64,000 nucleotides of DNA from Hofstenia miamia (GCA_004352715.1 SCFE01000004.1:2645908-2709907); one strand, 5' to 3'. Counted from the stretch's first letter, positions 34,560 to 47,774 are shown. The notes: generated by a model from the letters alone, not told the origin. A program made the numbers and translations.

Positions 34560-35510
34560 TTGAAAATGCATTTGCCAACAAATTTAATGAATTGACGTAT
34601 TTAATAAAGAGATCTACGATTAACTGCTAATTTTCATAACAATGCAGATATTTAGACAGATTAGCAGAAAAACTACTTAACAATGTATTATTAAAACGAT
34701 ATTGAATTTCGCAAAATTTATTATTTTCGTGAATTAAATCAGATTAACTCAACGAATTTATATTAAAACGTGCGAAATTAAAGCAAACATTAAATGCTAA
34801 TTTCTAAATGGTGATAAACAAATTTAACAAAGAAATTAAAGTTGCGAAATCACAAATTTAATAAATATTACGGATAAATCACATTTGGAATTATGTATCT
34901 GCACCCAAATTTTGATTTAGTTCCAAAATTCTCCACTAATTTATGACGATATACACTTGTTTTTAGGTCAATGGGTATTATTATTATTTTGTTTCTAGGT
35001 ATATCAATTTAAGAATATTTAAAAATGTAACCGTGATAAGTGCTTGCAAATAGTTTAATGGAATTCTTTAATTTATATATATATATATATATATATAGAC
35101 TGCGACTTGAAATTTTGAAGCAGTTCGTTTGGATTTTCTGCATTCTTCAGAAGAATCAATTATGTTCAATTACTTCTCAATTATTTCCAATTTTAATTTT
35201 TTAGTTTTAAGTTGGTTAGCAAGTTTACGAAATCATTTATAAGCTTGATATAAAAATTTTCTCTAGAGGTGCCTCTCATAAAATAATTTAAGATTCGAAA
35301 TGCGTCATCATTTTTAAAACATCAATTGCTCTTCTTACAGTACAAAAACTGAAATCTTTCATATGGGGTGTTTTTTATTCTTTGCTGGATGAACTAGGTA
35401 TGTAGTCTCAAACAGCTTTAAAAGTAGTGCAGTAAAATTTATAAATAATCAAATTATTTGTGAAAAAATCTGCAAGTGTGAAAATTCTTAGATCTCTTAA
35501 TTAGTTTATA

Positions 35511-35513
<3 letters not shown>

Positions 35514-35553
<40 letters not shown>
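35514..35553. repeat. (TA)n array left of a MITE
   Basis: About 40 bp of alternating TA, ending at the MITE's terminal TACA. Confidence 0.9.
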
Positions 35554-35557
<4 letters not shown>

Positions 35558-35787
35558 GGCGTAGCCATAAGGGGCGAAATGGACCATGCCCCCCAAGTTT
35601 GCATAGTTTGGATTCCGAAGTTGAGCCTTTTGTTGAAAATATAATAAAATTTGTAAAAAAAATATATCGACCGTTGTGAGTTTTGGTGTTCATAGGCTTT
35701 TACATCAGATGGCAGTGTCTTAAGACAAACACTTTGTAGTGTATCGAATATTTTGCCCCTCCAATTTTTTTTCTGGCAACGCCTTTG

Positions 35788-35789
<2 letters not shown>
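35552..35789. mobile_element. MITE of the GGCGTAGCCAG family, 238 bp, inside (TA)n
   Basis: The left end TACATAGGCGTAGCCA and the complemented right end TACAAAGGCGTTGCCA match at 14 of 16 positions. Just inside both ends are GGGGC-type motifs (right end complemented: AATTGGAGGGGC). Both sides are (TA)n (35514-35553 and 35788-35826), so the target duplication cannot be read. No coding frame. Confidence 0.7.
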
Positions 35790-35823
<34 letters not shown>

Positions 35824-35826
35824 ATA
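35788..35826. repeat. (TA)n array right of the MITE
   Basis: Alternating TA with one TT step near 35811. Confidence 0.9.
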
Positions 35827-36229
35827 GTGCTCTTTAGGGCTAGCTTGTTTTCAGTAAGGTAAAATGCTAGCTACATCCTTGTATAAAGGCATTCGCTGAA
35901 TGCTCGAAAATAAATCACCTAAGAACAATTACTAATCAAAATATAAAATTAAATGTAATATCTTTCGTAGTTAAGCTATGAGCATTGTTTGTTTCACACA
36001 TGCATATTTCACCTAGCAATAAAATTGCTTTGCATGGCGTTAAATGGAAGAATATAGAATAATCCTCATTGCAATCTGCATTATTTATGCACACATTACT
36101 GGATTACAATGAAAGATAGCGGTGACAAGAAACTGTAGAGATCAAGTGTAAATATAGAAATTATGCCAAGCGAATATAATAAAACGATATTAATGATAGA
36201 TTTCACCTCTCCATGAATTACAGGAATGT

Positions 36230-36500
36230 CAAATAGCCGTGTGTGATAGCCAATCAAATTCGTCAAACTGTCACGTGTTCACAACGCTTACCAGTCAAAA
36301 TAGAGACGTGTGGTGAACAGACAGGTGTTGGTAGTGGAAGGCACGTTCGCGCTATCATCAAAGCGACAAAATAGAGTGATTTATGGGAGGAAAGCTGGCG
36401 TGGCATTTCTAACAATGCAAGCAAAGGCGGCGAGATCAAACGCAGGAAACGGCATAGGTGGACGCAAAGTAATTCCCGAAAGATAGATAGATGCCCATAA
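36230..36500. promoter_or_regulatory. GC-richer island, candidate enhancer
   Basis: A compact GC-richer block in AT-rich DNA with CACGTG and CAGGTG E-boxes, a CTTTGATGA TCF/LEF-like site (minus strand, 36356-36364) and a GATA cluster (36481-36490). The 115-codon minus-strand frame over it has no recognisable domain. Regulatory function is inferred from composition only. Confidence 0.25.
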
Positions 36501-36619
36501 AATTGTTTCAAAGCAGTAAAATTATTAAAGGCATAAATTATACAGCGGTTTATAGCTTTTTTAATAATGGATCTGAGAAATGAATGCACTGTTAGATAAA
36601 AAACATTCATTACACCTCA

Positions 36620-39600
36620 TAAGATTGTTGTATCACGATACCGTCATAAATCTAATGCTATAATAGGTTTATAAAAGCAGATTGTGTTTGTTTAAATCAT
36701 GCATAATCCAGCCCAAAATTAACATATTACATGTAATTCATTTCAAATATTTTAAGGCTTTATTCTATTCTGAAAAAATGTGTACCGAAAATGCTTGATT
36801 AACTCAAACTTGTCATAAGAGAAAACATACAGCTATCTTAATTTATACTTTGGTAGGCATATGCTATATTATGTAGACTTTTCTACTGTTGAATTTTTAC
36901 ATGTTCTGTACGTTTAAAGTATCCAGGGTGAGAATCATTGTTGTAGATTGGCCATAATAGAGTATGGGACCTATTTATTTGCTCGACAGCTGATCTCTGA
37001 GTATGACTTTTGTCGGCGTCATCCGGTTAGTCGACTGGAATTTGAACAATCGCTTAAAATTATTATTTCAAAAACATCTAAAAATTCGAAGTATTTTTCA
37101 TTAAAAAATTTATCACCATAAAAAATTTATATATGTATCATCGGAAAAATAGAAAGCATATTGCATACATGTTTTTAGCCGTTTTACGCCTTTGAAAATG
37201 ATCAACGGCGCGTGTATGTAGAAATCATCAGTAGCCCCACTCCTTAGTTTATTGATTTAAGTCAAATCCAGGAAATCGTGACTTACAAGGGAGAGGCTAA
37301 GGAACAGGGGTGGCTGGGTCCCATTTTTGCATCAAAGCCTTTTTAATTTAAGAAATTTAAGTTTTGTATAGGAAGCTCCTGCTACAAGGCCAATTCCCCC
37401 TCATATAGTTAGTATATTTCTTCAATGAATAAGCAAAAATTCTGTTTCCACATTTTTCCTCCAAAAGCTCTTTGTTGTTGCGAAAAATCAAAACATGATT
37501 AATACCGAATAAATTTCCATACTATTTTAAAAAGTTAAGGTGTTTTTGTACCTTATATCTTTACTTTATCTGAGGGCTGTACTTCTAAATAATTAACAAG
37601 GGGGCTCTAAATTTCATCACTATATTTTTATGTTATATTTTGACCAAACATAATTTCTTTACAAGAAAATCCAACAGCCCACAAAGTAATATAACTTCAT
37701 CAAAGGGGGGGTCCTCAATTGAATTTATCAAGTTGGGCTGAGCCCCCTGAGCACTCCTCGAGTACATCCCTGGATTATCTCCAACAAACTGCGACTGGTA
37801 ACGATTATTGAAATGAACAGGGATGGAAGGATTGGAAGTATGACAGAGTTTGAGAATCTGCTCCATCATGGTGCCATATTGATCTACCTCTGAAAATGTA
37901 CTAACTCACCCCGCCCTACCCCCCATAAATTGGACTTGAATTTTATTCCACTTTTTCTATTTTATCATATTGGCTTTTTAACAATGTTGATAATTATTGT
38001 ATCATTTGTGAATTTGATTCTACAGAACTTGCTTTTCGGATAATATAAACACTGCTAAAATATAGTAACTGAAATGTAAAATGCAACTCTTAATTCAACT
38101 TTTGCTTTAAAACAATATTTTCACTATATAAAAGACTAACTAACTCTTTGCAGTTAAATTTTAAAGTCTATGGAAGAAAAATCAAGTTATGATCCTGCAC
38201 AACTTTTTCGTAATTTTTCAAATGTGCTAAGAATTTATTGCATTTAGTCTTCCAAAGTTCTGCTAAGTTGTTGTAAAATTACTTCCAAATTATAAAGTTG
38301 TTAACTTTTGGGTTCAGTGCTTTTCAAATCACAATTATTTGTCCAACTTCTTAGGATCGAAATTTCAACATACCCGCTCCATACCAATGCCTGAGTCGAC
38401 CTGATCCTGTTAAATTTCAAGAGTTATCTAAGCTACTTAAAGATGTTTCCTGTCAAACTAGCGGGCGGGTCGGCCTTTTTATCGTCAACTATTTTCGTAC
38501 CTTCAGGATTCCATGCATCTATTACAAAAATCTACTCGCACTTATAAATTGTCCAAAGATATTTAGAGTACATCATGTGATACCTCATGTACATTGGTAC
38601 TTTAGTTAATTTAAATTTATTAGCACTCATTTAATGAAGAAACATTTTGTGGCAGCCTATCGTTAAAGCCTGAAATTTTTTTAAAATTTCTTTCAAATAT
38701 TTCATAGGATTGAAATTTTAGTAATTCTTTTATAATTCTTTTAATTCATATATACATGTAAGCCTACGCAAAAAGCAAATAACCATCAGTTTGCTCCAGC
38801 AATGCAATGTGCATTTAAGAAATATTTAAATTTACACGGAAAATAGAGCAAACGGTTTTGTAAATTTGTAACCATATTGCAACACACTTAAATTAATGTT
38901 TGTGATTCACGCTTTATTAATATTGTTTATGTACTGAGATACACAATATTGGCCTACTGCTTTGAATTTTATACATTTTTCTTCGTATACTTTATCCTAC
39001 TTTGTAAATTAAAGCGAGTTACATTCACTTATATTTTTGATTTAAATGTTATAGATTTTAGAATTTTATATACACACCGAGGTGACCTTGGTACACACAT
39101 ATGTACATTCTATATTCATGAATGCTGTAATTTGACATTCGATCCAGTAGCGAGCATTTCAATCCTATTCAGGTCGAGAAGGAGCTGAACACCCGCTGAT
39201 ATTGGACATCAATGTTTCGTTTCGTATGTCATCACTGTTAATGCTTTTAACTCGAATTCCTGAGACTTAGTGTAATATATATTAATACATTTGTCAAACT
39301 ATTAATTTTGTTTTTTTCGCAAGTGCTCTCAATACAACAATATAACAACTTAATTACAGACTATATTGGCTAAGATAGAAAGTGACGTAATTTTTAGATT
39401 CACCACAACAAACATTACTGTAAAAAGAGTGCGAACTGCGTAGGTGGGCTCAATATATATAGACATGTTTATCTTAAGTATTTTTAATGTCAAATGTCCC
39501 TGCGAAAATTGTGCGCAAATATCGGTTTAGACGTAGCTGTGCACCTTATAGTTAAAGATTAATGTGTTTTATTATGTTTATGATTTGATGTCACGGATTT

Positions 39601-39990
39601 CATACATAGACACAACTTTTGCAATGTTTCATTAATTTTGTGGTATAATGGTATAAAGCCTATGTTATAACAATTCACTTATAAAGTTTGAAATTGTTTC
39701 GCAGGTCAAGTGGTTATTAATCTTATGGTGTATTAGAATGGAATTTTTGAATATCTATGTTGCTTTCAGGATACTCTATGCGTTGTTTGCATATTGCAAC
39801 ATAATATGAATTTGTTAATATGGTTTGGGAAACGATAAATAAACATTTAAGACATCGCTTAAAACTGCAATTAAGAAAATCGACTAGAAAATGTAATGCA
39901 TCAAATTGAAAGGAGAAGTTCCCAAAATATACTTGGATACTTCACAAATTAATGCTTTTTCAATTAATATCTCAGAGTAAAATGTCAGGA
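36620..39990. other. Gene-free stretch with TE-like GC-rich patches
   Basis: No gene is recognised. Around 37290-37930 the sequence is unusually rich in G or C runs (CAGGGGTGGCTGGG, CCCCCTGAGC, ACCCCCC), as in decayed DNA transposons, but no paired termini could be established. Confidence 0.45.
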
Positions 39991-39999
39991 ATTCTTCAA

Positions 40000-40330
40000 A
40001 TTAAGAGAGATGTGCAGTCAAAGTTCCACTCTTTGAAGTTGGAAAGCTTTCAGATGATTGACAAATGGCACAAAAACATTAGTTTTTCAGGTAAATAACG
40101 CAGTTGTTCCGTGAACAGGATTCTAAGCATCTTGTAACACTACTAAACCTTTCAAATGACGGCTAGTCGACAATTGAGCAAAATTGATTTTGTTGCGCAC
40201 GGGAATACGAGTGTTTTCACGCCAATCACATTCACTAAGAACACAAGCATTAGTACATACTTGTTTGGCGAGGCGTCTTTGTTATTGGTTCATCGTCCAT
40301 TAAATCGCACTATCCCCTACTAAACACGAC
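40000..40330. promoter_or_regulatory. GC-richer island, candidate enhancer
   Basis: Contains TGATTGACA (Pbx/Meis-like, near 40057), CTTTGTTATTGG (Sox-type, near 40278) and a GTTTTCACGCC string (near 40213) shared with the island at the window start. No coding frame. Inference from motifs only. Confidence 0.22.
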
Positions 40331-41224
40331 AGAATATCAAAGGCAGTGATATCAACATTTTCAAAGCACTTTCGTACAGCATGCATTGAACAGCAAATTG
40401 AATTCTCTGCTTTATTACTATGCTTCCTGTAAGTTAATAGCATCAAACCCATAATAGAAATACTCCATCCCTTCGTTATGATTAGAAACCCTCCTCTCGC
40501 ATACTAAGTTCATTAAGTTTAATTATTGGAAAATCTCTTATGCCTGCTAAATCGCATATTTCTCGACTTCAAAAAACGTTCGTAAGCAAATTTAATTCAA
40601 TTTTAGCACCCTCATGTTTATGATATTTTACTAAATTTTACAACACTAAAACAAGAGCTAGGGGTGTCAAGGAATGGGTTTAAATAAATTCTGAATTTTA
40701 TCATCATCACCAACACCTAAGTTTCCAAAGGTTTCAGAATTACTATTTTTAAATTGACAAGGTTATATGCTACATCAAGTTTGTAAATCGGATAGGCCTG
40801 GGTCAAGAGAATTGTGGGCCAAGATCGTTTGTTCCATAATATCATGCTATACCTAGCCATTGCCGTTCAATACATACTGAAATTTGTTTCTTCATTTTAT
40901 CGTGCTGTTCCACTTAAATATTTTGTCACAGTAACCCGTTCGCTTGAAAAATTATGGCTAGGACAGGGCCGTAAAAATTCGGCATTATCGGACTAGTGCC
41001 TAAAAATGCCCCCATTTACAAGTTGACAGAAAATTATATTGAAAGCTAATTTTTCCAATTAAATAGTTTTATAGACTGTAAATGTGAATAAAACTATATG
41101 CTTATCCCACATACGCCTTCCTGCCCTATATGACTATGATTCAGATAAGGAATTTGATTAAAATTTAAGAATTTCATGATTGATCATTTGTATTATGAGG
41201 GGTCTGTAATAAGTTTCTGCGAGA

Positions 41225-41380
41225 CCGTCTATTCCCATGGGATTTCCTGGTCCCAGTCCCATGCCGTGGGACCAATTCTATCATTGGACAAGGAGATTTC
41301 ATGGGACGGGATTGGACTGAAGTCAATGGGACTAGATGGGACTGGGCTAAGAAAATCCAGTCCCGCTGAATCCTAGTCTG
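41225..41380. repeat. GGGAC/GTCCC-rich block, probable transposon fragment
   Basis: Within about 150 bp the pentamer GGGAC or its complement occurs at least seven times in both orientations (for example TGGGACTAGATGGGACTGGG). The composition is quite unlike the flanks. Subterminal repeats in a MITE would look like this, but no clear termini were found. Confidence 0.4.
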
Positions 41381-41399
41381 TAAACCTTATACGTGGATT

Positions 41400-44300
41400 T
41401 ATATAACAAGAGCATGATGTTGTTTTTGTAAACATGTTCATTTATATTCCTTCACTTTAGTTGATTACATAGCTGTCTCTTATACACATCATATTTTTTT
41501 AATCAAAGAAACGCGTGGATCGATTTCATCTTAACCTGGGATTGTTAGCCTTTTGTTTGAAGGATGTATACAAATTAAATATTATTAAGTACATTTCCTC
41601 GGGGCCTCACAAATAATTTAAGGTGAATACAACAACAACTACTGTATTTTATCTAAAATTGAGAAATTTACCTGCATTTTTTACAATTCGTTTTAAAATT
41701 GCCAAATAGGGTGCAAATACGAATTTGGTACATTAGCAATTGGTGTTTTAAACCTTAAGTACCACCTCACAGATATCGACAGTGTATTGTTCATGATTTT
41801 TGTCACTAGCCAATTTTATTGGCGGAAATCTCAAAAGTTATTTTACATCTATCATAAAAAACAAAAGATATGTATGATTAGCATCCTTAAATCGGTGATA
41901 ACTGTGATATATATGGATAAATACAACTATCTAGGAGCAATTTAATTTAGCATTTTCGTACTGCATCAAACCTTGGCATTCTAACATCACTCAATTGTGG
42001 CCCTAAGTTCGTCATAACTACCCTTTAATAAAGGCCCTAAATTTTGAAAATTAAGTTAAACCGTTATTGTATCAGCAAATAATTTGCAGTAATTTTTCAA
42101 CACTTAAGTATAATGCTGATAACAGAAGTAATTATTTAGGACATTGCTTGAAAAAATCTAATTTTGAACTGGTAACAATGTTTAATCAACCACCGCTTCA
42201 GGACATTAGAATGACAAAAAAGATTTTTAATGTATGCTAACTAATTGGAGGATGTTTTCAAAATTAAAACGTTCAATTTAAATATTTACATTAAGAGGAA
42301 AGTTAAAGTCAACCAACGCAAAAGGCTAAGGAAAGCGAAGATACTTCATTTTCTCCAATTCTTCATTCATCCGTCAAATTGAAAGACAAGAACGACTGCT
42401 AAATGAAATATGACGTTTAAGTGGTTGTTGCTTAATATCAGAGAACATGTTCAAAAAACTTCATTTCATCTTCTGCCTTGACAATAAATTGCAAATATCT
42501 TGTGGCAGTTACCATAGATACCGATTTTTTCCCATTAAAAACTTACACTTGTAGTTTTTTCAAAAGGTCAATTTCTAAACATCTAAGCAGAGGAGAAGTA
42601 TGTTAATTACGCAATCTGCCTAAAATAATAAGCTCGATTATATAATCCAATTTTTGATAAAGAGGCTTACCACTAATTAATATTATATTAATTTATTACT
42701 AACGGTTGAAGTACTTTTACTCAAAATATTGCATTTTTTGGATTATCTGTTGCTAACACATACTCGTCCCATTCATTATCAGGCATACGCTACCCTCTAA
42801 GAGAAGATGCCCTATTTGCCAAAAATTCAAAAGTTGAGACGTTTGGATTAATAGGCATATAGAATGGTCGTTATCATTCTATTATTAAAAATTTTTAAAA
42901 ACTTGCTAGTTTCTTTGATAATAAATCGTAATATGCCATAACTTCATTATCTACAAAAAGTTTAAAAGAAAACTGCTCTATGTGTGCATTAGGTCATTTT
43001 CCTTATAATGTTACCATCTAATCATGTAACAAGGACATTATGCCTGTTAAAAAATATATACGAGTATCTATTAGGGGGCAGAAATACCATCAAACGACGT
43101 ATGTTCAGTAGGAGGAGGCAATCTAAGTGGAAGAATAACCTAGATAATATAGCAAAGTAGTTTTTGCTGTAAGACCAAAAAAATTAAGGGTTGTGGTGTT
43201 ATACACCCATAACTATAAAAAAATGACACTAATATTATACCTGAGGTTAACAGGCTTCAAACAGAAAAGCTCTCTTTAGTGTAAACCAATTAACTATTTA
43301 CATATGGCGTTTTTCCATCAAACGACAGTACGCTATTTTATTTTTGCGGAGCGATATGAAATATTTTATCATTTTAAAAATTTCAGCAAAAATTTTTCTG
43401 AATTTTTTCAATTTTTCCATCATGAAAATAACTCCTCAATTTTGTAGGAGTTTGCTATTGCTGTTTTCATAATTTATGCTGTTGGCTTTAATGTATATCA
43501 ATGTGCTGACGCATTGTTGAATGACTTCAACATGCCTAATTTTCTATGGTATAAACTATTTCAGTTGATGTTTATGCATACACGAAATAAAATTAAAAGA
43601 AATAGGGAAAGGATTTGATAAAATTAAATTGAACATAATTATTAAATAAATGAATTTAAAAATTTAGATACGGAACGTATTAATCTTAATGCATTTTATA
43701 TTAACATTTAATTTAAATTGTCCCATTTTTAAAAAGCATTCGCTGTTTTTCAGCACAATGGCCCACTGCTTTTAATTGGTCATCAAAAAAACGCTAAGTG
43801 TCTAACATTTAGTAATGGACTTACAATTTTAAAATCAGGTAAATAAATCAATTACAAAGGTATAATAAATAACGTTCAGGGACGTTTGATTAATGCTAAT
43901 TTACGAATTTCTTTGATTTAACACTTGTTTAGAAGGAGAACAGCAATTATATATTCAGTTTAATACGAGACATAAATGTCGTACAAAATCTTTTCAATAA
44001 ATGTTTGAGAATGTCAAGATTTTTAAAAAGGCATTTAATTTTTTAATTTATAATAATTATAATTTTATAACTTGTACATAAATGTAATGTTTTCAAAGAA
44101 GAGAGGTACATAAGATGGCCTTAAAAATTGGTAGAATGAAGCTTACTGAAGTTTTATTCCAAATTTAACAACATCTATGTATACTTAAGAGTTCCAAATA
44201 AAGACCCCGCAAAGTTAGTCTTACATTCTTACGGAGTTTGTTCTTTCTATCAGCAAAAGTTAATTCAAGCTACGGAAAAAAGCCCTTTAAGTTTTTACAA

Positions 44301-45165
44301 TGATTTTTTAACATTTTGCTGAAAAGTAAATTATTGCATTTTGCTTTATTTATTCTTCCAATTAACTTTCATTTATGTACTCTACCTTGTAAAAAAAATT
44401 GTGAATCAATTTGGGATCGAGAGCTCTTCAGCCTTATGCATAAAGGAATTGACGTTGAATTAATCATTTAATACACAGGTTCTCAGGCCTGCTTTTGACG
44501 TCTTTTACCCCCTGATTTCCGAAAAATAAAACATTCTGATGTTCCCGGAGGTGACTAGTATGGATTTACAATATTCAGCGCAGGGCATCCCCAATGAGAC
44601 TCCTGATCTAATAACTCTGATATAGTTTTAAAAATATTGCTTTTTACAAAATATATTTTATGGGAAATACTTTTAATGGCTTCTTTCAATATCCAAACAT
44701 ATCTTCAGATGTTTGATTACAATTGCATGCATAATGCGTATACTGCTTTGCAATAGTCTTACATTGAATTTCTTTGGAAACCCGAATCTTCATTTCGTGT
44801 GAAGTATGTCTTCGAATGAACAATTTTGTTTAAAATTTCTCACTTGGTAAATATAATACACTGAAGGCATCGATAAAATGTAGAATTTGTTGGCTAACCT
44901 TTTATATCGTTTAGAATTTTGCAATAAGTGTAAGAAATTTTAGAAATGAATTATTTTTGAAGCAAAATGTTGAGATAAATAATGAATAAATTTGATTATA
45001 CAAAACCATATCTTGCAAAATAGTGATAAAATATTAAAGGTAAAAATATAAAAGAAAAAATTAAACAAATCATTTAAAATAATAAAATTAAATTTAATCT
45101 CAATTGGATGGAAAAGTTTACGAAATAAAAATAAATAATAAATGGTTAGAAAACAAATTTAATGA
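41400..45165. other. 3.8-kb AT-rich gene-free stretch
   Basis: No gene is recognised. The string CCATCAAACGAC occurs twice (near 43088 and 43316), too little to define an element. Confidence 0.5.
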
Positions 45166-45169
45166 ATCA

Positions 45170-45560
45170 CGCCCAGAACGCTTCAAAGATGGTTGACCGG
45201 CGTAGAATCTGGGTAAACGAAAAGAGCGGTTAAGACTATTAAAAATTAAAAAACAATTACGCCAAAGATGATGGGCGGCGAATGTCAAAGCGGCTTAACA
45301 CAGGTGCCAACTGGTAGAACCTCATCAAACTTTAAATCATTTTTTCTTTTGCAACTGCCGGCCTGTCAACGCCCCGCTACTTTTTATCGAACAATGACGT
45401 GATACTGAATAATTAACCATAACCGTTAATTAAATTCAGCACCTAACGGCCCGCCACGAAGATTGACCCGACTGTCAACATCCAAACAATGCAAGATTTC
45501 TAAAGAAAAATTAATTATTCCTGTGGCAGCGGTGACAAGTAATTACAATGTTATATAAAA
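45170..45560. promoter_or_regulatory. Prominent GC-richer island, candidate enhancer
   Basis: About 390 bp distinctly richer in G+C and CpG than the surrounding AT-rich DNA. It holds GCTTCAAAG (45180-45188, identical to two sites in the NET promoter), TGTCAAAG (45283-45290), CAGGTG (near 45302) and paired TTAATTA homeodomain sites. No open frame of note. This is the best distal regulatory candidate in the window, but it is inferred from composition and motifs. Confidence 0.33.
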
Positions 45561-46855
45561 GTGACTAAATTTGAAATTAGGTGTTCTTTTTAGATATATA
45601 CTTTTAATGCAATATTGATACATTCATCACATTTTAGGCCGTAAAGAGCGGCAGAATGCAAATTTTCCAAACAGTTTATTTAAATTTCGTTATTACACAA
45701 ATGTTTCCAAATACTTACACCGTAACTGTTTGCTTTGTTATGTACTAGGTTTCCATTTTTATATTATATAGTAATCAGTTTCTGTGTCTTTCAACCTCCT
45801 TGCATATGTATACCTGAACTTATTGAAATTACGTGGGGGCTTCGAAAAAGAAAGGGATTTTTCCACAAAATATTTTTGTGCTGCATTTTTCCAAGATAGA
45901 AACCATAGTAAATGGTGAAATGAATTTCACAAGTGTAGCGGGTGCAATTTGTTATAAATCCACGATTTTTCTTCAAAAAATACAGTTTGTTAAAGTTCTG
46001 TTTAAAACTTGTTTTTTTCTGCATATTTTCATACTAATGAATTTTTTCATTTAGAAACCAATGCGATTTCATTCCATAGGAGATAACCTTGGACAATTTG
46101 CTGTTTCATATTGTACTCAAGAATGTTCTTTATAGATGGCAAAATCAATTTATTATCGAACCTTCAAAAATTTATTTCCACTAAATGGGAAATGGCTCTA
46201 ATATAACAGTATATATTGCTTCATTACATCAAGACATTTTGACAAAAAACACATCAAATATGAAAAATTCTAAATTGGATATCTGTTAAAGAAAACCTCA
46301 ACTCAGAAATGACAGTTATTTGCTCTAAATGTCATTATGCAAAACTTAAAGTCTCTAAGGCCATTATTGTTAAACAACAAAGAAGAAATTTCACAGAATA
46401 TGCATATAAAAGCGAAACCTTATTGAATCGTTGTTTAAGAAGACAATGATGAAGTTACTTACAAATATAGATGTTCTTAACATAACACCAGAAAAAAATA
46501 TATTTACTTAACTAAGAACTCAATCCATTTCTACAACAGACTTTAATCAATGAAGGCGACGTTTTAAGTCTTAATAAGAGCCTAGTGCTTTATTTGTATT
46601 CAGTTATTTCCAGAAGATTTAAAATATCTTTTCACTATTCTTTGAGTGTTCACTACATGACGTTGAATGACATTCAGCTTGAGAAACTCATTAATTTCAA
46701 TGAAATCTGCTAGCTTTTTTAAGACTATACTCATTCCTACTAGATAATTATATCATTTCTGATTTATCGCTTTTCGTTCCTTGTACTTCAACGACTTGGT
46801 ACAAATTCTAGTTTTTGACTACCTCAACCTCTTTATTTTTTCTTTAAATCTTCTA
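45561..46855. other. AT-rich non-coding DNA
   Basis: Opposed frames of 73-77 codons at about 45790-46054 have no recognisable signature. Nothing else is seen. Confidence 0.5.
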
Positions 46856-46857
<2 letters not shown>

Positions 46858-46889
<32 letters not shown>

Positions 46890-46904
46890 TACTATTATTA
46901 TTCT
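46858..46904. repeat. (ATT)n microsatellite
   Basis: About nine clean ATT units, then interrupted ATT-like units. Confidence 0.9.
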
Positions 46905-47160
46905 CATAGATCGTCGTTTGCACTATGGGAAGTGTACAGAGCGCCTCTGGGGGGGGAGGGGGGTCAAAACTACATAGTACAGGGAGCCTCCTAAGGTTCC
47001 AGAGGCCTGCGATGGCCTGATCACTTCCAAAATTTAGGGATGTGTATTAGATCACTTAGATCACTAGATAAATATGCTCAGCATTTTTTTTGACATGTGA
47101 CCTTTGCTTCAATTTTGGCCCTATCTTGTGTATGTACACACAGCCTCCCATAATAATTTT
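46905..47160. other. Unassigned GC-richer segment with a G-run
   Basis: Contains GGGGGGGGAGGGGGG (about 46949-46963, quadruplex-prone) and CAGAGGC repeats. It lies between an (ATT)n and LINE debris, so it is probably part of a mobile element, but I cannot assign it. Confidence 0.35.
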
Positions 47161-47164
47161 ATTA

Positions 47165-47278
47165 TTAGAGTCAAAGCAAATTTATTGCAGTAAATAAATG
47201 ACAGTAAAAAAGCTACAAACTACAAATACATGTATTTACAAAATAATAATAAAATATATATATATAGCATAAATGTAT
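47165..47278. repeat. 114-bp direct repeat, copy 1
   Basis: Identical, as far as I can read, to 47661-47774 (offset 496). It ends at a single N (47279), directly before the R2-type fragment. Confidence 0.92.
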
Positions 47279-47279
47279 N

Positions 47280-47660
47280 AAGCCACAGGGCGTCATAGAA
47301 AATGAGAAGGTTAAGATACTGTGGGACTTCAACAAACAGACAAGCAAGGTGATAGAAGCACGGAGGCAAAGATTGGGAACAGTGATAGACATAGCAGTAC
47401 CAAAAGACAGAAATGCAAAAGGCAAGGAGAAAGAGAAGATAGACAAGTATAGAGAGTTGGCAGAGGAAATAGAAAGGCTGTGGAAGTAGCAGTTGTAGGA
47501 GCAATAGGAGTAGCGAGTAAGAAACACAAAATATACTTGGAGGAGTTGGAAGTACCAAAGTGGGGAGGAGCAGTAGCACAGAAGACTCCCTGGGAATTGG
47601 TGAGTTCCCGAACTGAGAGGGATACCAGCATGAAGCTGTGCGAAGTAAGAAATAATAATA
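47280..47660 (+). mobile_element. R2-type LINE C-terminal fragment, copy C, with internal deletions
   Basis: It starts AAGCCACAGGGCGTC, exactly the sequence that follows (AAT)13 in copy B, and continues with VKILWDF, KEKEKIDKYRELAEEI and the VPKWGGAVAQK region. Compared with copy B it lacks the segment coding RPDIVVVD (the catalytic RPD of the endonuclease is gone), the part between IERLWK and VVVG, and the LLGTARVLRKAL block. It ends in AATAATAATA. It is therefore dead. A single N precedes it where copy B has the AAT array. Confidence 0.8.
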
Positions 47661-47774
47661 TTAGAGTCAAAGCAAATTTATTGCAGTAAATAAATGACAG
47701 TAAAAAAGCTACAAACTACAAATACATGTATTTACAAAATAATAATAAAATATATATATATAGCATAAATGTAT
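47661..47774. repeat. 114-bp direct repeat, copy 2
   Basis: Pairs with 47165-47278. It continues rightward into the CR1-like LINE 3' region. On the minus strand it reads as a LINE 3' end with AATAAA motifs near the repeat's left edge. Confidence 0.92.

Noticed and set aside
36263-36610. 115-codon minus-strand frame
   Set aside because: No domain, no splice context, and it overlaps a GC-richer patch where chance frames are longer. Treated as a candidate regulatory island.
37290-37930. Possible hAT element with CAGGGGTGGCTGG and CAGGGATGTAC-like ends
   Set aside because: The ends match at only about half of the positions and the flanking 8-mers do not agree. The 78-codon minus-strand frame has no known motif.
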